DNA from: JAVWPP01 sp036635835
GTDB lineage: Bacteria; Bacillota; Clostridia; TANB77; CAG-465
DNA: 28,194 nucleotides
Reading direction: 5' to 3'
NCBI GenBank assembly: GCA_036635835.1
Contig: JAVWPP010000013.1
Location: 1-28,194, forward strand
A model generated the notes under the pieces. The model made no database searches. It saw only the letters and a program-made list of their open reading frames with translations, and was not told the origin of the DNA. The position numbers and the translations under genes are program-made. This document shows positions 8,089-16,198 of the stretch, in pieces (position 1 is the stretch's first letter; each line of letters begins with the position of its first letter).

Positions 8089-11000
8089 TTAACAAACCCC
8101 GCCTTTTCTACAAATACTACCATATGCACAGAAGTTGCAAGGACTATATTTACAGTTTTTGTTTGGGCCAATTTTAACAGTCCCTTTTTGAATCTCATTG
8201 CCTATACCTGCTAATATGTTTTCTATGTTATTGCACTCTCTAACAAATTCATCTTGGTTTAATATATTTTTTTTATCTTTTAATCTTTTACTCGTAACAT
8301 TTATTCTACTTCTATCTGTAGTAACCTCTTTGTCCATAAGCTGCAAAATTTTAATATCTTCTATAAAAATACCATCTAGCTTAAACATTTTTCTAATTTC
8401 ACTTTTTATTTTTTCTTCATCATTTTGGTAATCTGCATTTTTAAGTTTTGGTGATGCAAGTGTAAAATATAGGGCGCCAGCTGGTATAATTTCCGCGCCT
8501 TTTTCTATCTTATCTTCGCTATGCATTAAAGCATTCATATATGTAATAAGCTGAAGAGACATTCCGTTTCTTACATCTTCTAAAGTTAAATCTCTGTGAG
8601 ATGATTTATAATCTATAACTCTTGTATATATTTTATCCTCTACTTTGCATATATCTACCCTATCTATTTTTCCTGTAATAAGCATAGTTCTACCATTATT
8701 TAAGTTTATTTTAATTGGCGCAAATATAGCCCCATCTTTAAACTCAACTTCGTATCCTAGCTGCTCAAACTGGCTTTGATTAAAGCTTTCTGCTATCATC
8801 TTAATAACGTTTTTAGTTCTATTTGTAAGTAGATTTTTAAGCGCAAGATATTTTTTACTTTCGCCAAACATCCTTGAATTAGTTGCTACCATTTCCTCTA
8901 CTATTTTATCTACTCTTTCTTCGTACTCTTTATTTATTAAAAGCTCATGCCACTTTCTATCTGTTTCTACTAAGTACTCAGAAAATTTCTCTATAACTCC
9001 ATGCATAAAAGTACCTGTATCTTTGCTTGTTATTTCAAATATCTTTCTTTCTTTTGCTTTAATTATATAATTCATAAAATATGAGAAAGAACATGCTTTA
9101 TAGTTTTCTAATCTTGAAACTGTAGAGTACATTGTATCTTTATATATACTAGCAAGCGACTCTTCATTTAAGTTATTTACTTTTCTATAATACTTTAAAA
9201 TATCTTTTAACTTATCTGTTTTATATTCTTTATATACACTAGCCCATTTATCTAAAGAGCTATCTATAGCTCCATTTTTACCAAGCAAATATACTGCTTT
9301 TATACAGCTAGTAGTAAATACTTTTCTACTATATACACTTTCTTCTATCTTAATAATTTCTTCTGCAGCAACGCTTCCATTTACTTTTATTTTATCTGGA
9401 AATATTTTTTTAATCTTGTTAATAAGGCTAGACTCAATAAGTGCTTCTCCTGTAAGTTCTGAAGACGCAAGTGTAAAAAATATTTTTTCTGTTGCTGTTT
9501 CTAGCGCTAAGTTTATATTGTATTCTTCCATATTAGCTTTCGTTAAAGTAGTTTGCCTTATATCTAGGCCCGCTTCTTTTAACTTTTCTAGCTCTCTGTC
9601 TGAAAATATTATATCTTCTTTTTTAGGTGCAGGTAATTTGTTTTCGTTAACCCCAACAACAAATATAATTTTTTTAGAAGACACCCTTGTAGACCCTATA
9701 TTTGCTACCATTACTTCATCTAAAGTAGCTGGCATAGATGACACTGTCATATCTTTAATGCAGTACTCAAAAATATTGCTAAACTCGTCAAAAGTTATAT
9801 ACTCTCCTCCGTATACTTTAACAATGCTATCTAAAATATCTATAACTTTGTTAATAACCTGAGAATATATACTAACTTGCTCATGCATTTTTCTATTTTT
9901 TAGCTCTTCTATTTGCTCATAATATTTCTCTATAACTACAGATTTAGTTATGTGGTTATATATTTCCTCAGCAACTTTTTCTGCTACCTTTCTACCGCTA
10001 AAAGCAGATTTAAAACTATTAATTTGCTCTACTATTTTTACCCTAATACTATTTAAACGAACTTTATCATAAGAGCTAGTTTCATACTCAGAAGTAGTAT
10101 AAACATCAAATTCCTTAAGCCATTTTCCATAGTTAATATTGTACTGAAGAGTATAGTTTTCTATGTAGCAAATATCTGCGTATGCAACGTCCGTAAGACC
10201 TGTTTTAAGAAACTTAAAAATGCTTTCTGTATTATATGACTTTTTAACGGTTTCTAACATAGCAGTTATATAAATAATAAGGCTATTAGTTAATATTTTT
10301 CTCTTGCTATCTATGTAGCATGGAATATCGTAATCATACAAAATCTTCTTTATAGGAAGCTCATATTTTTCAATCTCATTTGTGAAAATACAAAAGTCAT
10401 TATACCTATATCCCATCCTAATATACTTAGAAATGCACTGAGCTATTTTTGTAACCTCAAAGTATGGATTTTTCATAATTTCAATGCTTATATCTTTAAC
10501 ATCTAAAGTGTATTTTTCTTGCTTTCCATCTTTATATAAATTACTGCAAAGATGCGCAAGTTCTGCGCTTTTGTTTTCTGTATATTTTTCTAAATATTTA
10601 GATGAAATATCTATACCTACTCTAGCTGCTTTTTCATGTATAAGGGCAAGCGTTTGGTTACTTACGCTATATATTCCATACTCGCTACTAGCTATAGCTT
10701 CGTCTAAAGATTTAGCATCTGTAGTAAGCGTAACATATACATTTTTGCAAACGCTAGCTAAGTTAAATAGGACATTCATTTCTTTATTTGAAAAGTTATT
10801 ATGCCCATCTATGTATACATTAATTGTTTTGAAAGTTTCTATAGTTTTTATAGCTTCTGCAAACATTTGCATCTCATCTATACTATCTAAAAACACGCCT
10901 TTTAGGGTACTTGTATATATACTATAGAAAGCGCCCATCTCTTTTAGTTTATGCTCTAGAAACTTATCCTCAAGCTCTATAGCAGCTATATCTTCTGGAG

Positions 11001-11397
11001 ACTTACCTTCTTTTCTAAATAGATCTACTAAAATATCTACACTTGCCCAAAACCCCTCTTTGTTTTTTACTTTTTCATAGATTTTAAATACATCTTTATT
11101 CTGCGCTATAAGCTTCCTAAGCATAATTGTTTTATCTAATTTAGATATATATTTGCTTTCATCTATGTTTTGCGTATCCATATATTTTTCCGCAAGTCTA
11201 GAAAAAGAGGTAATATCTAAATCTAAAATTCCTGGCTTATTGCACTCTATAACATATTTTTTTTCAATTTCTAGTCTCATTTGAGAAGGTACAATTAATA
11301 TAGCTCCTTCTCCTTCTTCTAAATCTTTATTTATCTTATTAAAAACAGCTCTTGTTTTACCACTGCTGTTTACGCCAAGTATTAATTTTAAAGACAT
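8089..11397 (-). CDS. addB: Helicase-exonuclease AddAB, subunit AddB
   Basis: This 1102-aa protein fits AddB, the partner of AddA in the Gram-positive RecBCD-like enzyme that resects double-strand breaks. The N-terminus has the degenerate-helicase Walker A GVNSSGKT at residues 8-15. The C-terminal nuclease has GKIDRVD (D912), VIDYKSS (D929, K931) and GMSLQLITY (Q949), the RecB-type PD-(D/E)xK core. The iron-sulfur cysteines are visible as an upstream YKACSFSYF and a terminal CNFCAYGSIC (C1087, C1090, C1096). The gene starts 9 bases after scpB, and its AGGAG ribosome binding site overlaps the scpB stop, so the two are co-transcribed. The usual adjacent addA is not here; the next gene downstream is unrelated. 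Confidence 0.95.
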   Translation of the reverse strand: MSLKLILGVNSSGKTRAVFNKINKDLEEGEGAILIVPSQMRLEIEKKYVIECNKPGILDLDITSFSRLAEKYMDTQNIDESKYISKLDKTIMLRKLIAQNKDVFKIYEKVKNKEGFWASVDILVDLFRKEGKSPEDIAAIELEDKFLEHKLKEMGAFYSIYTSTLKGVFLDSIDEMQMFAEAIKTIETFKTINVYIDGHNNFSNKEMNVLFNLASVCKNVYVTLTTDAKSLDEAIASSEYGIYSVSNQTLALIHEKAARVGIDISSKYLEKYTENKSAELAHLCSNLYKDGKQEKYTLDVKDISIEIMKNPYFEVTKIAQCISKYIRMGYRYNDFCIFTNEIEKYELPIKKILYDYDIPCYIDSKRKILTNSLIIYITAMLETVKKSYNTESIFKFLKTGLTDVAYADICYIENYTLQYNINYGKWLKEFDVYTTSEYETSSYDKVRLNSIRVKIVEQINSFKSAFSGRKVAEKVAEEIYNHITKSVVIEKYYEQIEELKNRKMHEQVSIYSQVINKVIDILDSIVKVYGGEYITFDEFSNIFEYCIKDMTVSSMPATLDEVMVANIGSTRVSSKKIIFVVGVNENKLPAPKKEDIIFSDRELEKLKEAGLDIRQTTLTKANMEEYNINLALETATEKIFFTLASSELTGEALIESSLINKIKKIFPDKIKVNGSVAAEEIIKIEESVYSRKVFTTSCIKAVYLLGKNGAIDSSLDKWASVYKEYKTDKLKDILKYYRKVNNLNEESLASIYKDTMYSTVSRLENYKACSFSYFMNYIIKAKERKIFEITSKDTGTFMHGVIEKFSEYLVETDRKWHELLINKEYEERVDKIVEEMVATNSRMFGESKKYLALKNLLTNRTKNVIKMIAESFNQSQFEQLGYEVEFKDGAIFAPIKINLNNGRTMLITGKIDRVDICKVEDKIYTRVIDYKSSHRDLTLEDVRNGMSLQLITYMNALMHSEDKIEKGAEIIPAGALYFTLASPKLKNADYQNDEEKIKSEIRKMFKLDGIFIEDIKILQLMDKEVTTDRSRINVTSKRLKDKKNILNQDEFVRECNNIENILAGIGNEIQKGTVKIGPNKNCKYSPCNFCAYGSICRKGGVC

Positions 11398-11406
11398 ATC
11401 TTTCTC

Positions 11407-11958
11407 CTATTCTTCTAATATTTCATCAAAGGTAGTCTGATCATCTTGCTCTGTTTTTAAAGTCTCGTAATCTGGCAAATCTTTAATGTCTGAAAGTCCA
11501 AAATTTATTAAGAACTCATTTGTTGTTTTATATATAGCTGGCCTTCCAGGAGCGTTTAATCTACCACACTCTGTAACAAGCGAAAACTCCACTAATCTAT
11601 TAACTGCAGCATCGCTATTAACCCCACGTATTTTTTCTATTTGTCCTTTAGTTATCTTAGGGTTATATGCAATTATACTAAGCACTTCCATAGCTGTTTT
11701 AGTAACCCCTCTAGCTTTAGATTCTTCATAAAGTTTGCAAACATCTTCATAGTATATATTGTTTGAAACCATTTGGTATCCATTTGCAATTTTTATTAGT
11801 TTTATTCCTCTATTTTCGTATCTTGTTTTTAATGTTTCTACTGCTTTTTCTATTTCTTCGTTTGGTAGTTCTAAAACTACAGAAAGCTCGTCTATTTGTA
11901 TGTCTCTACCTGTTGCAAAAAGCATTGCTTCTATTTTATTTACTAATTCTTCGTTCAT
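11407..11958 (-). CDS. scpB: Segregation and condensation protein ScpB
   Basis: ScpB is the winged-helix kleisin-binding subunit of the SMC-ScpA-ScpB condensin that compacts and segregates the chromosome. The 183-aa protein shows the typical start NKIEAMLFATGRDIQIDEL, a middle KTAMEVLSIIAYNPKITKGQIEKIRG and the NAPGRPAIYKTTNEFLINFGL stretch near the C-terminus. I start at the ATG at 11958. AAGGAG lies six bases upstream and the protein family starts there. The longer reading to 12006 adds 16 residues that overlap the promoter. scpA, normally just upstream, is absent; a defence island lies there instead. Confidence 0.95.
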   Translation of the reverse strand: MNEELVNKIEAMLFATGRDIQIDELSVVLELPNEEIEKAVETLKTRYENRGIKLIKIANGYQMVSNNIYYEDVCKLYEESKARGVTKTAMEVLSIIAYNPKITKGQIEKIRGVNSDAAVNRLVEFSLVTECGRLNAPGRPAIYKTTNEFLINFGLSDIKDLPDYETLKTEQDDQTTFDEILEE

Positions 11959-11994
11959 TTTTTTCTCCTTGTTTTTTTCCTTTTTTATATGTAC

Positions 11995-12023
11995 ATGATA
12001 CCACATGAGCGCTACTTTGGCAA
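11995..12023 (-). promoter_or_regulatory. Promoter of scpB-addB
   Basis: On the minus strand TTGCCA (12023-12018) and TATCAT (12000-11995) are separated by 17 bases, with a TG one base before the -10 (extended -10). The predicted start near 11988 leaves a leader of about 30 bases. It makes scpB-addB independent of the island upstream. Confidence 0.65.
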
Positions 12024-12150
12024 TGTTTATATATTTCTTTTTTGAAACATATATTGATGTTTTTTCTCTTTTTTTAGTTTTGCTTTATATATCTAGTTTA
12101 GATTTATGGTAAGGGATGTGAGTCTATGTTTTTATATGCTATATATATGC

Positions 12151-12173
12151 AAAAAAATATGCTAACATATCTT
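12151..12173 (-). terminator. Weak intrinsic terminator at the end of the island
   Basis: On the minus strand AAGATATG and CATATTTT pair (one G-T pair) around loop TTAG and run into seven T residues. It lies about 60 bases past the HNH gene stop. A second hairpin (TACTTCCTT/AAGGAGGTA, 12177-12197) sits just before it without a T run. The remainder of 12024-12234 shows nothing I can name. Confidence 0.45.
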
Positions 12174-12234
12174 AGATACTTCCTTTACAAGGAGGTACTT
12201 TGGGTATATTAGCTTATATGTTTTAACTATATTT

Positions 12235-13350
12235 CTATGCAACAGTTTTTTGCCATAACTTATATCCTTGATTATATGCAATTTGATAAAGTGGCATTAT
12301 AGCAAGCTTAAGTGCTTCTATAAATTCCTCTTTGCTTACAAAATCATTCATACAAAGTCTTTGCATATTATTATTTATATTCAAATAATCTTCTAATTCT
12401 TTGCTATTTTTTTTACTTTTAATATATGTAAATGCAATATACTGAATATCGCAAAAAGCATTTAAAGTATCTTCGATATTAGGTAATTTATTATTTTTAC
12501 TACTATTTATATTTTTAAATGTAGGTACTAAATCCCACATTTCATCATGCATAACAAATGACCAAGGTATATAATGATCTATACTTAGTGTACCAAAAAC
12601 ATCAAAACCATTTTTGTCTAATTCTTTACCCGTATATATATCTTTTAGATTATTCTCCTTAAGTATAGCTTTCCAAAATTTAATCGCTTTACTTAAATTA
12701 CGCTCATGAGGCGGATCTAACTTAGCAGGTATATTAGGAACATTAGCATTTCTTTTTTGTAAGTATATTATTAGATTATAGTTTATCCATGAATTTATAA
12801 CACTTTGATTATTATAAATATACTTATAGTAATTATCGTTAATTGTTATTTTTTCATTTTTAGTATCTATCTTATATATTGCAATATCTGAAAGATTACT
12901 TTGCTCTTCTATGTATTTATTTTTTTCAGATTCTTTTACTTTGCCATCAAAAAAAGTAGATAGCAATCTATAAGGTACATAATTATATAATCCCTTTATC
13001 ATTTTAGTTAAATTTTTATCTGAGATCTGATTTAATTTTTTTTGCAAGTCATCTATAGTATTCTCTTCATCTAAAAATGTATATGTTTCATATAAATAAT
13101 CTACTATCTTACCTAGCTGATCACTAACTCCAAAATTTAATTTATGCCTTGTTATAGAGTACCAAGCATTTGCAATCATTCTTACTACTAAATTATAAAA
13201 ACTTATTTCTTTTTCACCTTTTATGATATATTCATATATACTTTTAAACCAATATATTTTATATGAATTAGTAAGTGATGTTGAAAGTATTTTTCCGAAA
13301 ATTCTTACATCTACTTCGCCGTCTACAGGTAAATTAAATATATCTTGCAT
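12235..13350 (-). CDS. HNH endonuclease-domain protein of the defence island
   Basis: This 371-aa protein carries an HNH nuclease core at about residues 255-290. SIDHYIPWSF gives D258 and H259, and LVPTFKNINSSKNNKLP gives the Asn/Lys part, much as in the HNH_4-like group that includes the Cas9 HNH. The N-terminal half is helical, with an SLTNSYKIYWFKSI motif near residue 25 and VPYRLLSTFF near 125. I have seen such motifs in HNH proteins of defence islands, but I cannot give it a name. It is not SspE: it is too short, and I see no DUF262 part. It has its own strong promoter. The ATG has GAGGTG five bases upstream. A nuclease that cuts invading or modified DNA is likely; its target is unknown. 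Confidence 0.8.
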   Translation of the reverse strand: MQDIFNLPVDGEVDVRIFGKILSTSLTNSYKIYWFKSIYEYIIKGEKEISFYNLVVRMIANAWYSITRHKLNFGVSDQLGKIVDYLYETYTFLDEENTIDDLQKKLNQISDKNLTKMIKGLYNYVPYRLLSTFFDGKVKESEKNKYIEEQSNLSDIAIYKIDTKNEKITINDNYYKYIYNNQSVINSWINYNLIIYLQKRNANVPNIPAKLDPPHERNLSKAIKFWKAILKENNLKDIYTGKELDKNGFDVFGTLSIDHYIPWSFVMHDEMWDLVPTFKNINSSKNNKLPNIEDTLNAFCDIQYIAFTYIKSKKNSKELEDYLNINNNMQRLCMNDFVSKEEFIEALKLAIMPLYQIAYNQGYKLWQKTVA

Positions 13351-13371
13351 ATTTTCACCTCTTTAAAAAAG

Positions 13372-13400
13372 ATTATATATGCAAGATATGTATTTGTCAA
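13372..13400 (-). promoter_or_regulatory. Perfect consensus promoter of the HNH gene
   Basis: On the minus strand TTGACA (13400-13395) and TATAAT (13377-13372) are separated by exactly 17 bases, a perfect housekeeping-sigma promoter. Transcription would start near 13365, about 15 bases before the ATG at 13350. Confidence 0.85.
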
Positions 13401-13466
13401 TAATATTTTGGAAAAAACTATTGGTTGTTAATTAATATTTTTTTCATTATTCTAGTAAAGATTCGT

Positions 13467-14363
13467 TTATTTCAATCTTATTCTTTCTGTGTGTTTACTA
13501 GGAACATCTATTATAAATTCATCTGATAGCAATTCTTTAATCCAGTTATACATTTTAACTTGTAATTCCTTAACACTTTTTCTATAAGCTTTTGGTTCTA
13601 TAAAAATACAGCTATGAATTCTCTGTGATAAGTCTCCAAAATATATTTCTTTATTTTTTGAACTTAATATTTCATTTGTTAACCATTTTATCAATTTTGT
13701 ATTTAAATAATAATTTCTAATATATTCAATATTTTTATTATCATTTATATCATAATACTCTTGTTCAACTAATTCTAGTGGTGATGTATTAACAGGAAAA
13801 TCTTCTTGAAACAATGTATCTATATTAACAATACATTTTTCTAGAATTTCTTTGTTCCAAGAACTATCATTAGAAAAATTCGCTTCTATTTTTTCTTTTT
13901 TTAGCTGTTTTTTCATAAGTTCATAAAGCTCATCTGTCATTTTTACTGAATTATAAAATAGTTCATCTATTTTTTGTATTTCATTATCTTCTAACTTAAA
14001 TAATTTACTTATTTCTTTATTAGGAAATTTACTCAAACCTATACCTTTGTTAGTCAAATTTGCACTACCTATTATACATATATCTTTATCAAATGCATAT
14101 ACTTTCGCATGCATATCTAAATCAAAAAACATTTCCCATTTATTTTTTTTACAATACTCATAAATACTAAAATCAGTTGCTCCATTTAATATATCATCTA
14201 ATCTAAATCTAATCATTATTTTTTTATGAATACATTTAGCTTGTAATGAATTCTCAACATATTCTAATGCGCTTTCTTTACAATATGCAGTTATAATCTC
14301 AACACTTTTATTAGTATTCACTAGACATTCTTGTAACTCCTTATTTATACATTGTTCTAGCAT
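13467..14363 (-). CDS. Phospholipase D-type nuclease, single HKD motif
   Basis: This 298-aa protein has one HKD motif, HAKVYAFD at residues 85-92 (H85, K87, D92), followed by IIGSANLTNKGIG (about 98-109). One motif per chain usually means an active dimer, as in Nuc or BfiI-type nucleases. The C-terminal 170 residues are helical and unrecognised; they may bind DNA or the partner proteins. The start ATG shares one base with the stop of the GHKL gene (TAATG), so translation is coupled. It is the last gene of the seven-gene operon. I infer it is the DNA-cutting component of the effector module with the helicase and the GHKL ATPase. Confidence 0.85.
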   Translation of the reverse strand: MLEQCINKELQECLVNTNKSVEIITAYCKESALEYVENSLQAKCIHKKIMIRFRLDDILNGATDFSIYEYCKKNKWEMFFDLDMHAKVYAFDKDICIIGSANLTNKGIGLSKFPNKEISKLFKLEDNEIQKIDELFYNSVKMTDELYELMKKQLKKEKIEANFSNDSSWNKEILEKCIVNIDTLFQEDFPVNTSPLELVEQEYYDINDNKNIEYIRNYYLNTKLIKWLTNEILSSKNKEIYFGDLSQRIHSCIFIEPKAYRKSVKELQVKMYNWIKELLSDEFIIDVPSKHTERIRLK

Positions 14364-16198
14364 TATACTTTACCATTAAATTGATTACTTATATATCTAG
14401 TTAATTTTTTATTAAACTCTTCTACAAATATTTGATAAAGCTTTTCATTATCTGATGTAGCTTCGTTTATTGTTCTAGCTATAGCACAAATAAACAAATC
14501 AAATGTCGTTTTTTCAGTGCTTGAATCATCTAATTTAGAATAAAACTTTTTATAAAAAATATTTTCTGTGTTTATATTACAGATACACCCCATTGCTTTA
14601 AGCTCTACTTCAAAAAAACTTTCTGTTAACATCCTTTCAGGGCAAAAAATATTTATATCATTTTTTAGTCTTTCTATTATACTAGAGTCATCATCAATAT
14701 TCTTATATACCCATTCATTTTTTGCTTCCTCAAGTATTACTTTTTGAGCTTTTGCTAGACCTAGTTTAGATATTTTTTCATTCTTCATATTTTTTGTTAT
14801 TGTTTGTATATTGTTATTTTTTTCAGCTTCAGTAGCTATATACTCTGCACTACTTGCATCAACCTTTTTGGAATTTTCCCTAATTTTCTTATTTCTCTTA
14901 ACCATCATTTCTATCATTCTTGTTACTGGTTTCTTTATTTGCAACCACATTGGTAAAACCTTGTCATCATCATCATCATCTTCTGTATCTACTTCTGAAA
15001 GTGTAACACCTTGTTTATTATTTGTTACTGAAAACATTTCATCTAATTCTGGTTCAAATCTTAATTCCATTGCCCACCAACGATGTGTAGGAGTATTTTC
15101 TTTACTATAAAAATCAAAAACCCCACTATCTAACTCTCTTTCAGCTCTAATTATAGATATGCCTTCTAGTTGTTTGGCTATTTTACCCATTTCCGTTGTT
15201 CCAGGGTCTCGTGGAATTATTTGCTGACTATAAAATTTTTCTTTTATAATACTACATTTCATTATTACTTCTGATTCTTTTATAATATTATTTTTATCAA
15301 CATACTTAACCTTTAAAGGAATTTCACCATTTTCATTAGACTCGTTTTCTGATATATATGGTTCAAAAAAAGGTTCGTTAAATATTGACTTATCTGCATT
15401 TGGTTTGCATAAACCTGGATGTTCTTCTGCACCTAAGTATATATTGTTTTTCATTAAGAATAATGGATCGTTTGCTATTATTTTTCTAGATTGGTCATCG
15501 TATTTTAAATTTATTAGATATATACTTTGTTCATCAGATTGGATAAAATATCTAAATTTTCTACCTAATGCTTTTTCTAAGTTTGAAAAAAGTGTGGTTA
15601 TTTTACCTGGAGTATGTCTATCACAATTTGTCCATATAACTAAAGTTCCACTTTCATTAAAGCTAATCTCCTTTTTCTCGAAATTCGGATATATATTAGA
15701 AGGTAGATATTTTTTATATTTTTCAGGTATTTCTTTAGATACTGGAGCATCTAAATATTGCTGGTTATTTTCGCTTAAACGCTTTAAATCCAACAACATC
15801 ATTTTAGTATTTTCTATTCCGTTTTGCCACGAATATACTTCTACACTGCTAGTAATTGCCATAGATGAATTTGTTAAACCTACTCCGTATCTACCTATTC
15901 CTTTTCGTTTTTCTCTCTTTTGACTTGCTCCAAGTGTTAACGCTCCTTTTAGAATAGATTCATTCATACCAGTTCCATTATCTAAAAAAGCAATTTCATG
16001 TAGCTTTTCTTTTCCGTTTTTAACCTTTGTATCTGCAAAAATAAAGATTTCCTTAGCATTAGCTTCAATAGAATTATCAATTATTTCAGAAACCGCATTT
16101 TCAATATTTTTATATCCGGCTGCTCTTATTGTATCTGTTAAATATCCTGTTGACATTATCTCTATCATATTATTTTCCATTATATTATTTTCCCCCAT
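14363..16198 (-). CDS. GHKL-family (MutL/Hsp90-like) ATPase of the defence operon
   Basis: This protein of about 611 aa opens with a GHKL ATP-binding domain. The N box is VSEIIDNSIEA (E38, N42), the G1 box is DNGTGM (73-78) and the G2 box is GIGRYGVGL (100-108). A middle transducer-like region follows, with a PRDPGTTEMGKIAKQLEGIS stretch and RWWAMELRFEPELDEMFSV. That second stretch resembles Hsp90/MutL/MORC-like ATPases found in anti-phage islands. The tail is charged and includes six Asp in a row encoded by an in-frame trinucleotide run (about 14964-14981). Such ATPases clamp and open with ATP and usually control a partner nuclease. The ATG at 16198 overlaps the helicase end by 14 bases; the ATG at 16180 is an alternative start. 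The next gene is the PLD nuclease. Confidence 0.85.
   Translation of the reverse strand: MGENNIMENNMIEIMSTGYLTDTIRAAGYKNIENAVSEIIDNSIEANAKEIFIFADTKVKNGKEKLHEIAFLDNGTGMNESILKGALTLGASQKREKRKGIGRYGVGLTNSSMAITSSVEVYSWQNGIENTKMMLLDLKRLSENNQQYLDAPVSKEIPEKYKKYLPSNIYPNFEKKEISFNESGTLVIWTNCDRHTPGKITTLFSNLEKALGRKFRYFIQSDEQSIYLINLKYDDQSRKIIANDPLFLMKNNIYLGAEEHPGLCKPNADKSIFNEPFFEPYISENESNENGEIPLKVKYVDKNNIIKESEVIMKCSIIKEKFYSQQIIPRDPGTTEMGKIAKQLEGISIIRAERELDSGVFDFYSKENTPTHRWWAMELRFEPELDEMFSVTNNKQGVTLSEVDTEDDDDDDKVLPMWLQIKKPVTRMIEMMVKRNKKIRENSKKVDASSAEYIATEAEKNNNIQTITKNMKNEKISKLGLAKAQKVILEEAKNEWVYKNIDDDSSIIERLKNDINIFCPERMLTESFFEVELKAMGCICNINTENIFYKKFYSKLDDSSTEKTTFDLFICAIARTINEATSDNEKLYQIFVEEFNKKLTRYISNQFNGKV

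Noticed and set aside
11959..12006. Longer ScpB start at 12006
   Set aside because: The extra 16 residues are not typical of ScpB and overlap the promoter -10. The ATG at 11958 has AAGGAG at correct spacing.
12177..12197. Hairpin TACTTCCTT/AAGGAGGTA as a terminator or attachment site
   Set aside because: There is no T run on either side and no matching copy at the right end of the island.
12189..12222. Tiny plus-strand frame after an AAGGAGGT motif
   Set aside because: It is only eight codons long. The motif is one arm of a hairpin, and no promoter precedes it.
12235..13350. SspE or a Cas9-related protein, from the HNH motif
   Set aside because: It is too short for SspE and has no visible DUF262 part. 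No RuvC motifs, CRISPR repeats or cas genes are present.
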